From: Amphibacillus indicireducens
Lineage (GTDB): Bacteria; Bacillota; Bacilli; Bacillales; Amphibacillaceae
Direction: 5' to 3'
Assembly: GCF_039539605.1 (NCBI RefSeq)
Contig: NZ_BAABDL010000017.1
Span: forward strand, 1 to 64,000
Length of the DNA stretch: 64,000 bases
Positions within the stretch are counted from its first letter, which is position 1, and every line of letters begins with the position of its first letter. Below the pieces are notes generated by a model that searched no databases, was not told the DNA's origin, and saw only the letters and a program-made list of their open reading frames with translations. Made by a program: the position numbers and the translations under genes. This document shows positions 35,293 through 44,534 of the stretch, one piece after another.

Positions 35293-37358
35293 GTACGAGC
35301 GATCTCCTCCATAATAAAGCACTCGAAAATATCGCCGACTTTGATGTCATGGAAGTTCTGTAAGGTAATTCCACATTCATAATTTTGCGCAACTTCTCTT
35401 ACGTCGTCTTTAAAACGTTTGAGTGAGTCAATCTCACCTTCGAAAATAACGACGCCATCACGAATCACACGAACACCAGCATCACGAGTAATTTTACCAT
35501 CTGTAACATAACTACCCGCAATTGTACCAATCCGAGTCACTTTAAATGTCTCACGAACTTCAGCTTGACCAATCACTTTTTCTTGATACTCAGGATCAAG
35601 CATTCCCTTCATCGCTGCTTCGATTTCTTCAATTGCTTTATAAATGACACGATGGAGGCGAATATCTACATTTTCTGCTGTTGCTGTATTTTTAGCGTTA
35701 TTGTCTGGACGAACGTTAAAACCAATGACAACAGCGTTTGAAGCACTGGCAAGAATAACGTCTGATTCTGTTATCCCACCTACTCCAGTATGAATAATGT
35801 TTACTTTAACACCTTCTACTTCAATTTTTTGTAGTGAAGATGCTAATGCCTCTGCAGATCCTTGTACGTCTGCTTTAAGGATAATGTTAATATCCTTGAT
35901 CTCACCTTGCTTAATTTGTTCAAATAGATCTTCTAAACTAACTTTCGTTTGTCCACCACGACGTTCTACAATTTGTCTTTGTGCACGAAGTTCACCAATT
36001 TGACGTGCTGATTTTTCATCTTCAAAAACAACAAATTGGTCTCCAGCTTGAGGGACGTCACTTAATCCGGTAATTTCAACCGGTGTAGATGGACCAACTT
36101 TTTTCACTCGTCTTCCAAGGTCATTAACCATTGCCCGAACACGACCATACGTATTTCCAACAACAATTGGATCACCCACTCTTAATGTACCACCTTGAAC
36201 GAGTAATGATGCAACTGATCCACGGCCTTTATCTAACTCCGCTTCAATAACGGTACCGTATGCACGTTTATTAGGATTTGCCTTCAATTCCTCAACTTCA
36301 GCAACGAGTAAAACCATTTCTAATAAATCATCAATACCTTCGTTTTTAAGAGCTGAAATTGGTACAAAAATCGTATCTCCACCCCAGTCTTCAGCGACAA
36401 GTTGATACTCAGTTAATTCCTGCATCACTCGATCGGGATTTGCTGTCTCTTTATCAATTTTGTTTACTGCAACGATAATTGGTACTTCTGCTGCTTTAGC
36501 ATGGTTGATCGCTTCAACTGTTTGTGGCATGACACCATCATCTGCTGCAACAACTAAAATTGCGATATCTGTTATTTGGGCACCACGTGATCGCATGCTT
36601 GTAAAAGCAGCGTGACCCGGGGTGTCAAGGAATGTAATTTTCTTATCATTCGCTCGAATCTGATAGGCACCAATGTGTTGAGTAATCCCACCAGCCTCAC
36701 CAGCTGTTACTTTTGTTTGACGAATTGAGTCAAGTAACGTTGTCTTACCATGGTCAACGTGTCCCATAATCGTCACGACTGCTGGACGTTCAACTAATTG
36801 CTCTTCACTATCTTCTTCAATAAATTGATTTAAATTCGCTTCATCAACTTCGATTACTTTTTTAACTTCAACGTTATACTCTGCAGCGATTAATTCAATA
36901 GAATCATCATCAAGTGCTTGGTTTTTGGCAGCCATTACACCAAGTAACATAAGATTTTTAATAATATCGTTTGTTTTCTTGCCTAGCTTTTCAGCTAATT
37001 CATCAACCGTTAATGTGCCTGAATACTGAAGAACATTTGCTTCTTCTTTCACTTCATTCTTGTTCTTTGACTGTTCACCTTTTGGTTTTGAAGCTGATTT
37101 ACGTTGCTCTGTCTGCTTCGACTTTGCTTGTTTCTTTGGCTGTTCAGCTGCTTTCTTCTGCTGATTAGCCCGTTTAGTTGGTGCTTCTTTAGTCGTTTCT
37201 GTTTTTTGATACGTCTGATTCAATTGATCGACTTCTTTCTGTGAAATTGTTGACATGTGGTTTGAAACTTCAATCCCCATCTCTTTTAATTTGTTAATAA
37301 TTTCTTTACTTGATACGTTCTGCGTTTTGGCATATTCATATATTCTTACTTTTGCCAT
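35289..37358 (-). CDS. infB: Translation initiation factor IF-2
   Basis: GTPase that positions initiator fMet-tRNA on the 30S subunit and promotes subunit joining. Its 689 aa comprise an IF2N domain (1-50), a Lys/Gln/Glu-rich linker (55-108), a second IF2N domain (about 112-165), the G domain with GHVDHGKT at 199-206, DTPGH and NKID, then beta-barrel and C-terminal fMet-tRNA-binding domains. The linker is short, as in Bacilli. It is cotranscribed with nusA, ylxR and ylxQ. Confidence 0.98.
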   Translation of the reverse strand: MAKVRIYEYAKTQNVSSKEIINKLKEMGIEVSNHMSTISQKEVDQLNQTYQKTETTKEAPTKRANQQKKAAEQPKKQAKSKQTEQRKSASKPKGEQSKNKNEVKEEANVLQYSGTLTVDELAEKLGKKTNDIIKNLMLLGVMAAKNQALDDDSIELIAAEYNVEVKKVIEVDEANLNQFIEEDSEEQLVERPAVVTIMGHVDHGKTTLLDSIRQTKVTAGEAGGITQHIGAYQIRANDKKITFLDTPGHAAFTSMRSRGAQITDIAILVVAADDGVMPQTVEAINHAKAAEVPIIVAVNKIDKETANPDRVMQELTEYQLVAEDWGGDTIFVPISALKNEGIDDLLEMVLLVAEVEELKANPNKRAYGTVIEAELDKGRGSVASLLVQGGTLRVGDPIVVGNTYGRVRAMVNDLGRRVKKVGPSTPVEITGLSDVPQAGDQFVVFEDEKSARQIGELRAQRQIVERRGGQTKVSLEDLFEQIKQGEIKDINIILKADVQGSAEALASSLQKIEVEGVKVNIIHTGVGGITESDVILASASNAVVIGFNVRPDNNAKNTATAENVDIRLHRVIYKAIEEIEAAMKGMLDPEYQEKVIGQAEVRETFKVTRIGTIAGSYVTDGKITRDAGVRVIRDGVVIFEGEIDSLKRFKDDVREVAQNYECGITLQNFHDIKVGDIFECFIMEEIART

Positions 37359-37378
37359 ACAGTCACCCCCGAATTATA

Positions 37379-37696
37379 TTAGTCGAGCAATGAGCTTAAT
37401 TTGTTTGCGAACCCTTCGTCCGTAATAGCAACAGCAACTCTTCCTGACTTACCGATAGCATGAGACAACTGATCTCGATTCATTACTGTTCGATAAGGCA
37501 CGTGATAAGACTGACATTTATCGGTCATCTTTTTATGTGTTTGATAGCCAATATCATTAGCTAGTAAAAGGAGTTTCGCACGCCCTTGTTTAATATCTTT
37601 AATAATTTGGTCTTCTCCGACCGATATTCTTTGAGCTCGAGTTGCCAAGCCAACCATATTTAAAATCTTTTGCTCATTACTCAAGGCTCTCACCAT
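37379..37696 (-). CDS. ylxQ: YlxQ, L7Ae-family RNA-binding protein
   Basis: A K-turn-binding L7Ae-family protein of about 105 aa. Motifs: MVGLATRAQRISVGEDQI, AKLLLLANDIGYQTHKKMTDKC and HAIGKSGRVAVAI. Function in Bacilli is not settled; it lies between ylxR and infB. ATG 37696 is used; TTG 37702 or an internal TTG (near 37684) are alternatives, and all overlap the end of ylxR, suggesting coupling. Confidence 0.9.
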   Translation of the reverse strand: MVRALSNEQKILNMVGLATRAQRISVGEDQIIKDIKQGRAKLLLLANDIGYQTHKKMTDKCQSYHVPYRTVMNRDQLSHAIGKSGRVAVAITDEGFANKLSSLLD

Positions 37697-37958
37697 TAAC
37701 AACTTTCTTTAAATCTTGATAAACTTGTTCAATTCCTTCAACATGAAAGTGGCGTTCAATCGCTTTGCTTTTCTCAGCCTGTTCGATAATTGCTAAATCA
37801 ACCGACACATAAGCACCACGACCATTTTTCTTCCCTGTTGGATCAACGAAAACATCGCCATCTTTAGTTCTAACAATCCGAATCAATGATTGCTTCGGCT
37901 TCATCTCATTAGTAATAATGCATTTTCTAAGTGGGACTTTTCTAGTTTTCTTCGCCAT
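37677..37958 (-). CDS. ylxR: YlxR (DUF448) nucleoid/RNA-associated protein
   Basis: A DUF448 protein of 93 aa. The family fold is recognised by LRKCIITNEMKPKQSLIRIV and the GRGAYV motif. Proposed to act as a nucleoid-associated regulator or RNA binder, since the fold has a positive cleft. Of two nearby ATGs, the second (37958, MAKKTRKVP) is better spaced from AAGGAG and matches relatives. It sits 14 nt after nusA. Confidence 0.92.
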   Translation of the reverse strand: MAKKTRKVPLRKCIITNEMKPKQSLIRIVRTKDGDVFVDPTGKKNGRGAYVSVDLAIIEQAEKSKAIERHFHVEGIEQVYQDLKKVVNGESLE

Positions 37959-37972
37959 GATCATCTAGCTCC

Positions 37973-39088
37973 TTAGTCAAATAAATCATCACTTTCGATA
38001 AATAGGTCTGGACTATCTTCTTTAATTAAATCATGATCATTTAATAGACCTGTTTCTTTTGCTTCAGTTTCATTTTTGATATCAATTTTCCAGCCTGTTA
38101 ATTTAGCTGCCAGTCTAGCATTTTGACCGCGTTTACCAATTGCGAGTGATAGTTGATTATCTGGGACGACAACGGTTGTTGCTTTTTCTTCCTCATTCAC
38201 AATGACATGACTAACTTTTGATGGGCTTAGTGCATTTGAAACGTAAACAACTGGATCATCTGAGTATTCAACAATATCAATTTTCTCGCCTTTAAGCTCA
38301 TCAACAACCATTTGCACTCGTTGTCCTTTTGGTCCAACACATGAACCAACCGGATCAATTTCAGGGTTTTCAGCAAAAACTGAGATTTTTGATCGGTCAC
38401 CAGCTTCTCTCGCAACTGAGCGAATTTCTACGATTCCATCATAAATTTCTGGAACTTCAGTTTCAAATAATCTTCTCAACAGACCTGGTTCGGTTCTTGA
38501 AACGAAAACTTGTGGGCCTTTATTCGTATTTTCAACTTTTGAAACAAAAACTTTAATTCGATCGTGTACTTCATACGTTTCATTCGGCATTTGATCATTT
38601 TTAGCTAATTTAGCTTCGATTCTGCCTAAGTTAACGTAAACAAACCGAGGATCTACTCGCTGAATAATCCCATTCATAATATCTTCTTCTCGATCGATAT
38701 ACTCGTTATAAATTACACCACGTTCTGCTTCTCTGACACGCTGTGTAACAACTTGCTTGGCAGCTTGGGCTGCAATTCGACCGAAATCTTTTGGTGTGAC
38801 TTCAACTTCAATCACATCACCAAGTTGATAGTTAGGACTAATTTCTAATGCCTCATCTAAGGTAAGTTGTTGATTTTGGTCTTCAAGTTCCTCAACAACT
38901 TCTTTTCTTGAATAAACTTTCATACTGCCTGTTTCTTCGTTCAAATCGACTCTTACATTTGATGCAGACTTAAAATTTTTCTTATATGCAGAAATTAAAG
39001 CAGCTTCTAATGCCTCGATTAAAACATCTTTATCAATACCTTTTTCTTCACTCAGAAGATGAATAGCATTAAAAAGATCTTTACTCAC
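37973..39088 (-). CDS. nusA: Transcription termination/antitermination factor NusA
   Basis: Binds RNA polymerase and nascent RNA to modulate pausing and termination. Order of domains: N-terminal polymerase-binding domain (1-125), S1 (about 135-200), KH1 and KH2 (about 210-345; VGSCVGPKGQRVQMVVDEL, LSLAIGKRGQNARLAAKLTGW), and a short acidic tail. Without the C-terminal repeats of E. coli NusA, its 371 aa match the Bacillus type. Confidence 0.98.
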   Translation of the reverse strand: MSKDLFNAIHLLSEEKGIDKDVLIEALEAALISAYKKNFKSASNVRVDLNEETGSMKVYSRKEVVEELEDQNQQLTLDEALEISPNYQLGDVIEVEVTPKDFGRIAAQAAKQVVTQRVREAERGVIYNEYIDREEDIMNGIIQRVDPRFVYVNLGRIEAKLAKNDQMPNETYEVHDRIKVFVSKVENTNKGPQVFVSRTEPGLLRRLFETEVPEIYDGIVEIRSVAREAGDRSKISVFAENPEIDPVGSCVGPKGQRVQMVVDELKGEKIDIVEYSDDPVVYVSNALSPSKVSHVIVNEEEKATTVVVPDNQLSLAIGKRGQNARLAAKLTGWKIDIKNETEAKETGLLNDHDLIKEDSPDLFIESDDLFD

Positions 39089-39102
39089 TTCTTCTCCTCC
39101 TC

Positions 39103-39579
39103 CTAATTAAACGACACTGCCAGTCGTGCTTTAGCAATTTTTTCATATGGAATCTCTATTTGTTTTTTTCGACCGCGATCATTAAATTCAATCACAACCA
39201 AATCTGATTCATCAAAAGAAAGCAGCTTACCTTGATAACTTTTTTCATTATTAATGTGCTGGTAAAGTGAAACGTGAATCTGACGATCAATTTGATTACG
39301 TAAATCTTCACGTGTTTTTAATGGTCTTTCAGCACCAGGTGAAGAGACTTCAAGATAATAGGCAGATTTAATTGGATCGTATTCATCTAATTTCTCACTT
39401 AAACGCTCGGATAGTTGACCACATTCTTCAATGTCAACCCCTCCAGGTTTGTCAATGAATACTCTTAAAAACCAATCCTTACCTTCTTTAACATATTCAA
39501 TATCAACTAATTCTAAGTTCATTTCTAATAATAATGGTGCTACAATTTCTGTTGTTTGTTCCTTAACATTTTTACTCAT
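39103..39579 (-). CDS. rimP: Ribosome maturation factor RimP
   Basis: Assists 30S subunit assembly. The 158 residues show the N-terminal alpha/beta domain (LELVDIEYVKEGKDWFLRVF, then GVDIEECGQLSERLSEKLDEYDP) with YYLEVSSPGAERPLK, and an SH3-like C-terminal domain. First known gene of the rimP-nusA-ylxR-ylxQ-infB-ylxP-rbfA operon. Its ATG overlaps, as ATGA, the stop of a 38-codon frame upstream. Confidence 0.96.
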   Translation of the reverse strand: MSKNVKEQTTEIVAPLLLEMNLELVDIEYVKEGKDWFLRVFIDKPGGVDIEECGQLSERLSEKLDEYDPIKSAYYLEVSSPGAERPLKTREDLRNQIDRQIHVSLYQHINNEKSYQGKLLSFDESDLVVIEFNDRGRKKQIEIPYEKIAKARLAVSFN

Positions 39580-39692
39580 AAGAGAACCTCCTTTTTCTCT
39601 AATCGATACAGTTTCTGATTACTTAGTTTGCAATTTTTTAGTTTTTTTAAACGATATTCTAATAAATGTGACTCAACGTCAGTATCAAACAT
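39576..39692 (-). CDS. Candidate small ORF coupled to rimP (38 codons)
   Basis: An ATG-initiated frame of 38 codons ends in a TGA that overlaps the rimP ATG (ATGA), typical of coupled genes. The peptide starts MFDTDVESHLLEYRLKKLK and is lysine/leucine-rich, with a helical look and one cysteine; I do not recognise it. The rimP Shine-Dalgarno AAGGAGG lies within it. Against it: no ribosome site precedes its own start and a frame this short can be chance. Confidence 0.25.
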   Translation of the reverse strand: MFDTDVESHLLEYRLKKLKNCKLSNQKLYRLEKKEVLL

Positions 39693-39904
39693 TTTGATCG
39701 GGTCAATTCTTATTGATCATCTAAGCGGCTTGTTGTTGCATTAGCAATGATAAATCCCTTGTCAGTGTTGACAAGGGATTCAAGCAGTTACCTCATAATA
39801 ATTAGCTAAGAGCAGGCATGACCAACCCTTAAATTCCGTACCGTTCAAAACTAAGTGAATTATACCACGGTTTGCAAATATAATCAAGTTGTTTAACGAC
39901 TATC
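39693..39904 (-). other. Rest of the polC-rimP gap
   Basis: Holds the polC terminator (39753-39780) and presumably the promoter of the rimP-nusA-infB operon. I could not find a well-matched -35/-10 pair. Nothing else coding is visible. Confidence 0.4.
39753..39780 (-). terminator. Terminator-like hairpin after polC
   Basis: Perfect 12-bp stem AATCCCTTGTCA/TGACAAGGGATT with a 4-nt loop, followed on the minus strand by TATCATT, so the U-tract is weak. Confidence 0.7.
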
Positions 39905-42900
39905 CTAAAATAATGACAGTTGATTTTTCTCTTCCATTCCAGCCAAGCTTCCATGATTGTCAAGATAGTCTAAAACTGTTCTCGAAATTCGGCTTCTTTC
40001 TCTTAAATCTTCTTTTGATAAAAATTCGCCTTCTTCTCTTGCTTTAACGATATTTAGCGCGGCATTTGTACCTAATCCATCAATCGCATTGAATGGCGGG
40101 ATGAGTTGATCGCCTTCAACTAAGAATTCAGTTGCACTTGATTCGTAGAGATCGACTTTACCGAATGAAAAACCTCGTTCGTTCATCTCTAAAGCGATTT
40201 CTAAAACCACGACTAGACTCTTTTCTTTCGGTGCTGCATCATTTCCTTTTGCATGGATTTCCTCAATCCGTTTCCGAATCGCAGTTGATCCTTTAATCAT
40301 CGTATCCAGTTCAAAGTCGCTTGCCCGAACAGTAAAGTAAGCAGCGTAGAATAAAATCGGATGATGGACTTTGAAGTAAGCGATTCTTAATGCCATTAAA
40401 ACATATGCAGAGGCATGCGCTTTCGGGAACATATATTTAATTTTTCGACAAGAATCAATATACCAGTCAGGGACGTCATGCTTTTTCATTTCAATGACCC
40501 ACTCATCTTGCAAGCCTTTCCCTTTACGGACAGATTCCATGATAACAAATGCTAATGAAGCCTCTAAGCCTTTGTGCATTAAATAAACCATAATATCATC
40601 ACGACAACCGATAACATCAGATAATTCACAGATTCCTTGATTAATTAGCTCCTGAGCATTACCTAACCAAACGTCGGTTCCGTGTGATAATCCAGAGATA
40701 ATGACAAGTTCACCGAATGAAGATGGATTCGTATCTTCAAGCATTTGTCGAACAAATCGAGTACCAAATTCAGGGACACCTAATGTTCCTGTTTTACATA
40801 AAATTTGTTCAGCTGTGACACCTAACACTTCAGGTGAAGAGAAAATCTGCATGACCTTCTCGTCATCAACAGGAATTTTCTTAGGGTCAATGCCACTTAA
40901 ATCTTCCAACATTCGAATCATCGTTGGATCATCATGACCAAGAATATCAAGTTTTAATAAGTTTTCATCGATTGAATGGAAATCAAAATGGGTCGTTAAC
41001 CATTCAGAATTCTTATCATCTGCCGGATATTGAATTGGTGTGAAATCATAAATATCCATATTCTCTGGAACAACGATGATCCCACCCGGGTGTTGACCTG
41101 TTGTTCGTTTCACACCTGTACAACCTTGAACGAGACGATCAACTTCAGTATTTTTAATGTGTAGGTTATGATCATTCGCATATCCTTTAACATATCCATA
41201 AGCAGTTTTCTCAGCAATTGTACCAATCGTTCCTGCACGGAAGACTTTATCTTCACCGAATAATTCTTTTGTATAATTGTGTGCCGTCGGTTGATAGATT
41301 CCAGAAAAGTTTAAATCAATATCAGGAACTTTATCTCCCTTGAAACCTAAAAACGTTTCAAACGGAATGTCTTGACCATCTTTCATATATGGTGTCCCAC
41401 ATTTTGGACAATCTTTATCGTCTAGGTCATAACCACTTGCATATTGACCTCCGGCGAAGAACTCGTGGTGACAGCAACTTGGACAGCGATAGTGTGCAGG
41501 TAATGGGTTCACTTCAGTAATTTCTGTTAGCGTTGCAATTAATGATGAACCGACCGAACCCCTAGAACCGACTAAATAGCCATCATCTAGTGACTTTTTA
41601 ACAAGTTTATGTGAAATTAAATAAATAACAGCAAATCCATGACCAATGATACTTTTTAGTTCTTTTTCCATTCGTTCAACAACAATTTCCGGTAATTCTT
41701 CACCATACATTGCGTGAGCTGAAGCATAACTCATTTCTCGAATTTCTTGATCAGCACCTTCAATATTTGGTGTATAAAGGTCTTTTTTAACTGGACTAAT
41801 TTGTTCGATTTGATTAGCAAGCATTTGCGTATTTGTCACAACAATTTCTTTCGCCTGCTGATCATCGAGGAAATTAAAACATTCAAGCATTTCATCTGTT
41901 GTTCGGAAAGGAACATCCGGTAAAGTTTGACGGCTTAACGGATTACCTTTTTGCGATTTAATTAATATTTGACGATAAAACTTGTCCTCTGAATCCAAGT
42001 AATGGACATTACCTGTTGCAACACATGGCTTGTTCAATCGATCAGCTAACTCTACGATATTTCTAATAATATCATAGATTTGAGCTTCATTTTGAACGAG
42101 CTCCTGATCAATTAGTGGATAGTAATTCGCTGGTGGTTGAACCTCAATATAGTCATAAAATTCAGCGACCTTATCCGCTTCATCGGCTGATTTTTGCATC
42201 ATTGTTGTGAAAACTTCACCCTGCTGACATGCTGAACCAATCAAAATTCCTTCCCGATGTGCCGTAATTTTTGACCTTGGGAGACGTGGCACTCGATAGA
42301 AATAATCAATATGAGCCATTGAAATAAGTTGATAAAGATTTTTTAAACCAACTTCATTTTTAGCAAGTAACGTCGCGTGGTAAGGTCTAGCACGTTGATA
42401 AGCGTTACCTTCACCCATATGCAAATTAAATTGATTGTGGTTCGTTATTTCTTTTTCTGCTGATTCTTTAATCAGCGTCCAAAGTAAATATGCAGTTGCT
42501 TCCGTATCATAAATTGCTCGGTGATGTTGCGTCAATTCAATCCCGTAATGCTTACAAAGAACATTTAGGCGATGACTTTTCAATTGTGGTAAGATAAACC
42601 GCCCCAATTCTAACGTATCGATCACTGGATTTTTTACTTTTTCAAGATCGATCCGCTCGAAGCCTTGGTTAATAAATCCAATATCAAAGCTTGCATTATG
42701 AGCAACAAGAATTTCATCACCAATCCAATCATGGAACTCTTGTAAAACTTGATCTGCATCTGGGGCATCCTTTAACATCTCATCAGTAATACCTGTTAGA
42801 TCAATAATTGTTTGTGATAATGGTTTATGAGGATTAGCAAAACGCTCAAACTTCTCAATAATTTCACCATTTTTCATTTTGACTGCTGCAAGTTCAATAA

Positions 42901-44197
42901 TGGTGTCATAAACAGCAGATAATCCCGTTGTCTCAACATCAAAGACAACATATGTCGCATCTTTTAATTCACGATCAACTTCGTTATAAGCAATCGGCAC
43001 ACCATCATCAACTAAATTAACCTCTACCCCATAGATAACTTTTATGCCATGCTTTAATCCCGCCATATGAGCCTCAGGAAAGGATTGGGCGACAGCGTGG
43101 TCTGTAATTGCAATCGCAGGATGACCCCACTCTGCAGCTCGTTTTACTAGATCACCAGCTGAAACAACTGCATCCATTTGACTCATCATCGTATGGCTAT
43201 GTAACTCAACTCTTTTATCTGCTTCTTGTGCAAGATCTTTTTTCGCCTCGTGTTTCACTTGGTTCAAATCCGTTAACATCATTGTTAATTCATTAGAGAA
43301 TGTATCTGTTTGGATATTACCTCGAACTTTGACCCAGATCCCTTTTTTAATTTGGGTAAATTTCTCTTTATCTTGATCGTTTCTTGAAAACATTTTAATC
43401 GTAAACGAATCGGTGTAATCCGTCATTTTAATCATTAACAACTCACGACCTGAACGTAATTCCCTGATCTCCACATTGAAGATATAACCTTGTAAAATAA
43501 CACGTCTCTCTTCTTCAAAAATATCTCTCATTGGAACAGCAGGTTCTTTAATTGGATAGCCAATCATAATTGGTTCATTTCGATCAGATTCATTTTTTCG
43601 TTGTGCTTGTTTTGTTTCCATTGCTTTTTTGACAAGAAGCTTATCTTCAAGTGCTTTTTGTTCATTAAATTTTTCAATTTGTGCTGTTGCTTGTTCCGTT
43701 TCAACATAAATATTGAGCGGCCAAGTGGGTAAACCGTACTGTTGACAATATTGCTTGAACAATGGTGTCAAGCGATTTTTTATCACAGTTGCCTCAGCTT
43801 CATTCCTAGCTTGAATCAATAGTTGACCATCTTTCGTTTCAGGTTGACATTCTTTAATGTGATCGGCATAAGCAGGTGATAAGTCTTGCTCTTGATCAAT
43901 GAAATCAGACCAATAATCACACATTTGTGTTGAGTCGACAGTTTGGTCATTATAGTTAAGCTGAAATGTGATCTTAGCAATTGTTGAAAACGTTTCTTGA
44001 AGTTTGATCCGAAAGAGTCGGAATAATTCGACTGGTAAAACTTGATTAAACTTAAAATGAAATCTCCAGCGTTTCTCTTGTTTAAATACTTCTAATTTTT
44101 GCAGTTGAGCTTGCTCAAAGTAATGCTGTTGATCCGTTTGATCAAGCTTGATTTGCTCAAGCAAAACAGTCATTTTTTCATGACTCGATAACCCCAT
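39905..44197 (-). CDS. polC: DNA polymerase III PolC (Gram-positive replicative polymerase)
   Basis: The main chromosome-replicating polymerase, 1430 aa. In order: N-terminal domain, OB fold (about 225-325), PHP domain (from about 332; ELHSHTMMSQMD, AITDHAV) interrupted by the DEDDh proofreading exonuclease (about 410-590; VVFDVETTGL, HNASFDIGFI), then the polymerase core with VGSRGSVGSS, the zinc motif CPSCCHH...CPKCG and the catalytic PDIDLNFSG, followed by helix-hairpin-helix sequence and a C-terminal QLSLF that fits the beta-clamp motif. GGGGGGAG precedes ATG. Confidence 0.99.
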   Translation of the reverse strand: MGLSSHEKMTVLLEQIKLDQTDQQHYFEQAQLQKLEVFKQEKRWRFHFKFNQVLPVELFRLFRIKLQETFSTIAKITFQLNYNDQTVDSTQMCDYWSDFIDQEQDLSPAYADHIKECQPETKDGQLLIQARNEAEATVIKNRLTPLFKQYCQQYGLPTWPLNIYVETEQATAQIEKFNEQKALEDKLLVKKAMETKQAQRKNESDRNEPIMIGYPIKEPAVPMRDIFEEERRVILQGYIFNVEIRELRSGRELLMIKMTDYTDSFTIKMFSRNDQDKEKFTQIKKGIWVKVRGNIQTDTFSNELTMMLTDLNQVKHEAKKDLAQEADKRVELHSHTMMSQMDAVVSAGDLVKRAAEWGHPAIAITDHAVAQSFPEAHMAGLKHGIKVIYGVEVNLVDDGVPIAYNEVDRELKDATYVVFDVETTGLSAVYDTIIELAAVKMKNGEIIEKFERFANPHKPLSQTIIDLTGITDEMLKDAPDADQVLQEFHDWIGDEILVAHNASFDIGFINQGFERIDLEKVKNPVIDTLELGRFILPQLKSHRLNVLCKHYGIELTQHHRAIYDTEATAYLLWTLIKESAEKEITNHNQFNLHMGEGNAYQRARPYHATLLAKNEVGLKNLYQLISMAHIDYFYRVPRLPRSKITAHREGILIGSACQQGEVFTTMMQKSADEADKVAEFYDYIEVQPPANYYPLIDQELVQNEAQIYDIIRNIVELADRLNKPCVATGNVHYLDSEDKFYRQILIKSQKGNPLSRQTLPDVPFRTTDEMLECFNFLDDQQAKEIVVTNTQMLANQIEQISPVKKDLYTPNIEGADQEIREMSYASAHAMYGEELPEIVVERMEKELKSIIGHGFAVIYLISHKLVKKSLDDGYLVGSRGSVGSSLIATLTEITEVNPLPAHYRCPSCCHHEFFAGGQYASGYDLDDKDCPKCGTPYMKDGQDIPFETFLGFKGDKVPDIDLNFSGIYQPTAHNYTKELFGEDKVFRAGTIGTIAEKTAYGYVKGYANDHNLHIKNTEVDRLVQGCTGVKRTTGQHPGGIIVVPENMDIYDFTPIQYPADDKNSEWLTTHFDFHSIDENLLKLDILGHDDPTMIRMLEDLSGIDPKKIPVDDEKVMQIFSSPEVLGVTAEQILCKTGTLGVPEFGTRFVRQMLEDTNPSSFGELVIISGLSHGTDVWLGNAQELINQGICELSDVIGCRDDIMVYLMHKGLEASLAFVIMESVRKGKGLQDEWVIEMKKHDVPDWYIDSCRKIKYMFPKAHASAYVLMALRIAYFKVHHPILFYAAYFTVRASDFELDTMIKGSTAIRKRIEEIHAKGNDAAPKEKSLVVVLEIALEMNERGFSFGKVDLYESSATEFLVEGDQLIPPFNAIDGLGTNAALNIVKAREEGEFLSKEDLRERSRISRTVLDYLDNHGSLAGMEEKNQLSLF

Positions 44198-44263
44198 TAA
44201 ACTCCCCCCTAAACCATATTTTTTTGATCGATATTGTAATCAATTGAGTGGGAGGGAACACCC

Positions 44264-44395
44264 GTGATCTTCACTCTGGATGGACGCTTTCCGCGGGCAC
44301 GGCCTCAGCTAACTTTTGTAGCAAAAACCGCTACAAAAGTGGATCTTCGGACTCGTGCTATTCCCGCTGGAGTCGTCATCCGACGTTCCGATCAC
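44264..44395 (+). repeat. Structured palindromic repeat, copy B
   Basis: Outer arms GTGATC/GATCAC (44264-44269/44390-44395) and GGATG/CATCC (44278-44282/44377-44381) enclose GCGGG/CCCGC (44293-44297/44363-44367), CACG/CGTG (44298-44301/44354-44357), a CTATT bulge (44358-44362), the shared AGCTAAC/GTGGATCT loop and the TTTTGTAGC/GCTACAAAA apical stem. It stands between the 5' end of polC and the 3' end of proS, close to the polC start. The core is nearly identical to copy A while the flanking stems differ. Confidence 0.85.
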
Positions 44396-44534
44396 TTGTT
44401 TCCCATGCTTCAATTTATATTGCTCTTTGATTCTAATACTTTTTTATTCCAAATCTTTTGTTTTATGAAGTAACTACATAAATCGATTTTCTATATTTAT
44501 AAACCCTTGTCTTCAGTTGGACAAGGGTTTTTGT
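44396..44534. other. AT-rich remainder of the polC-proS gap
   Basis: No gene. Contains the proS terminator at 44501-44530. The short piece between polC and the repeat (44198-44263) should contain the polC ribosome site (present) and perhaps its promoter, unless polC is read from proS. Confidence 0.4.
44501..44530 (-). terminator. Terminator after proS
   Basis: Stem AAACCCTTGTC/GACAAGGGTTT, 11 bp. The plus strand has the better T-run (TTTTTGTTT); on the minus strand TTT-ATAAATA follows. Probably works in both directions. Confidence 0.75.
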
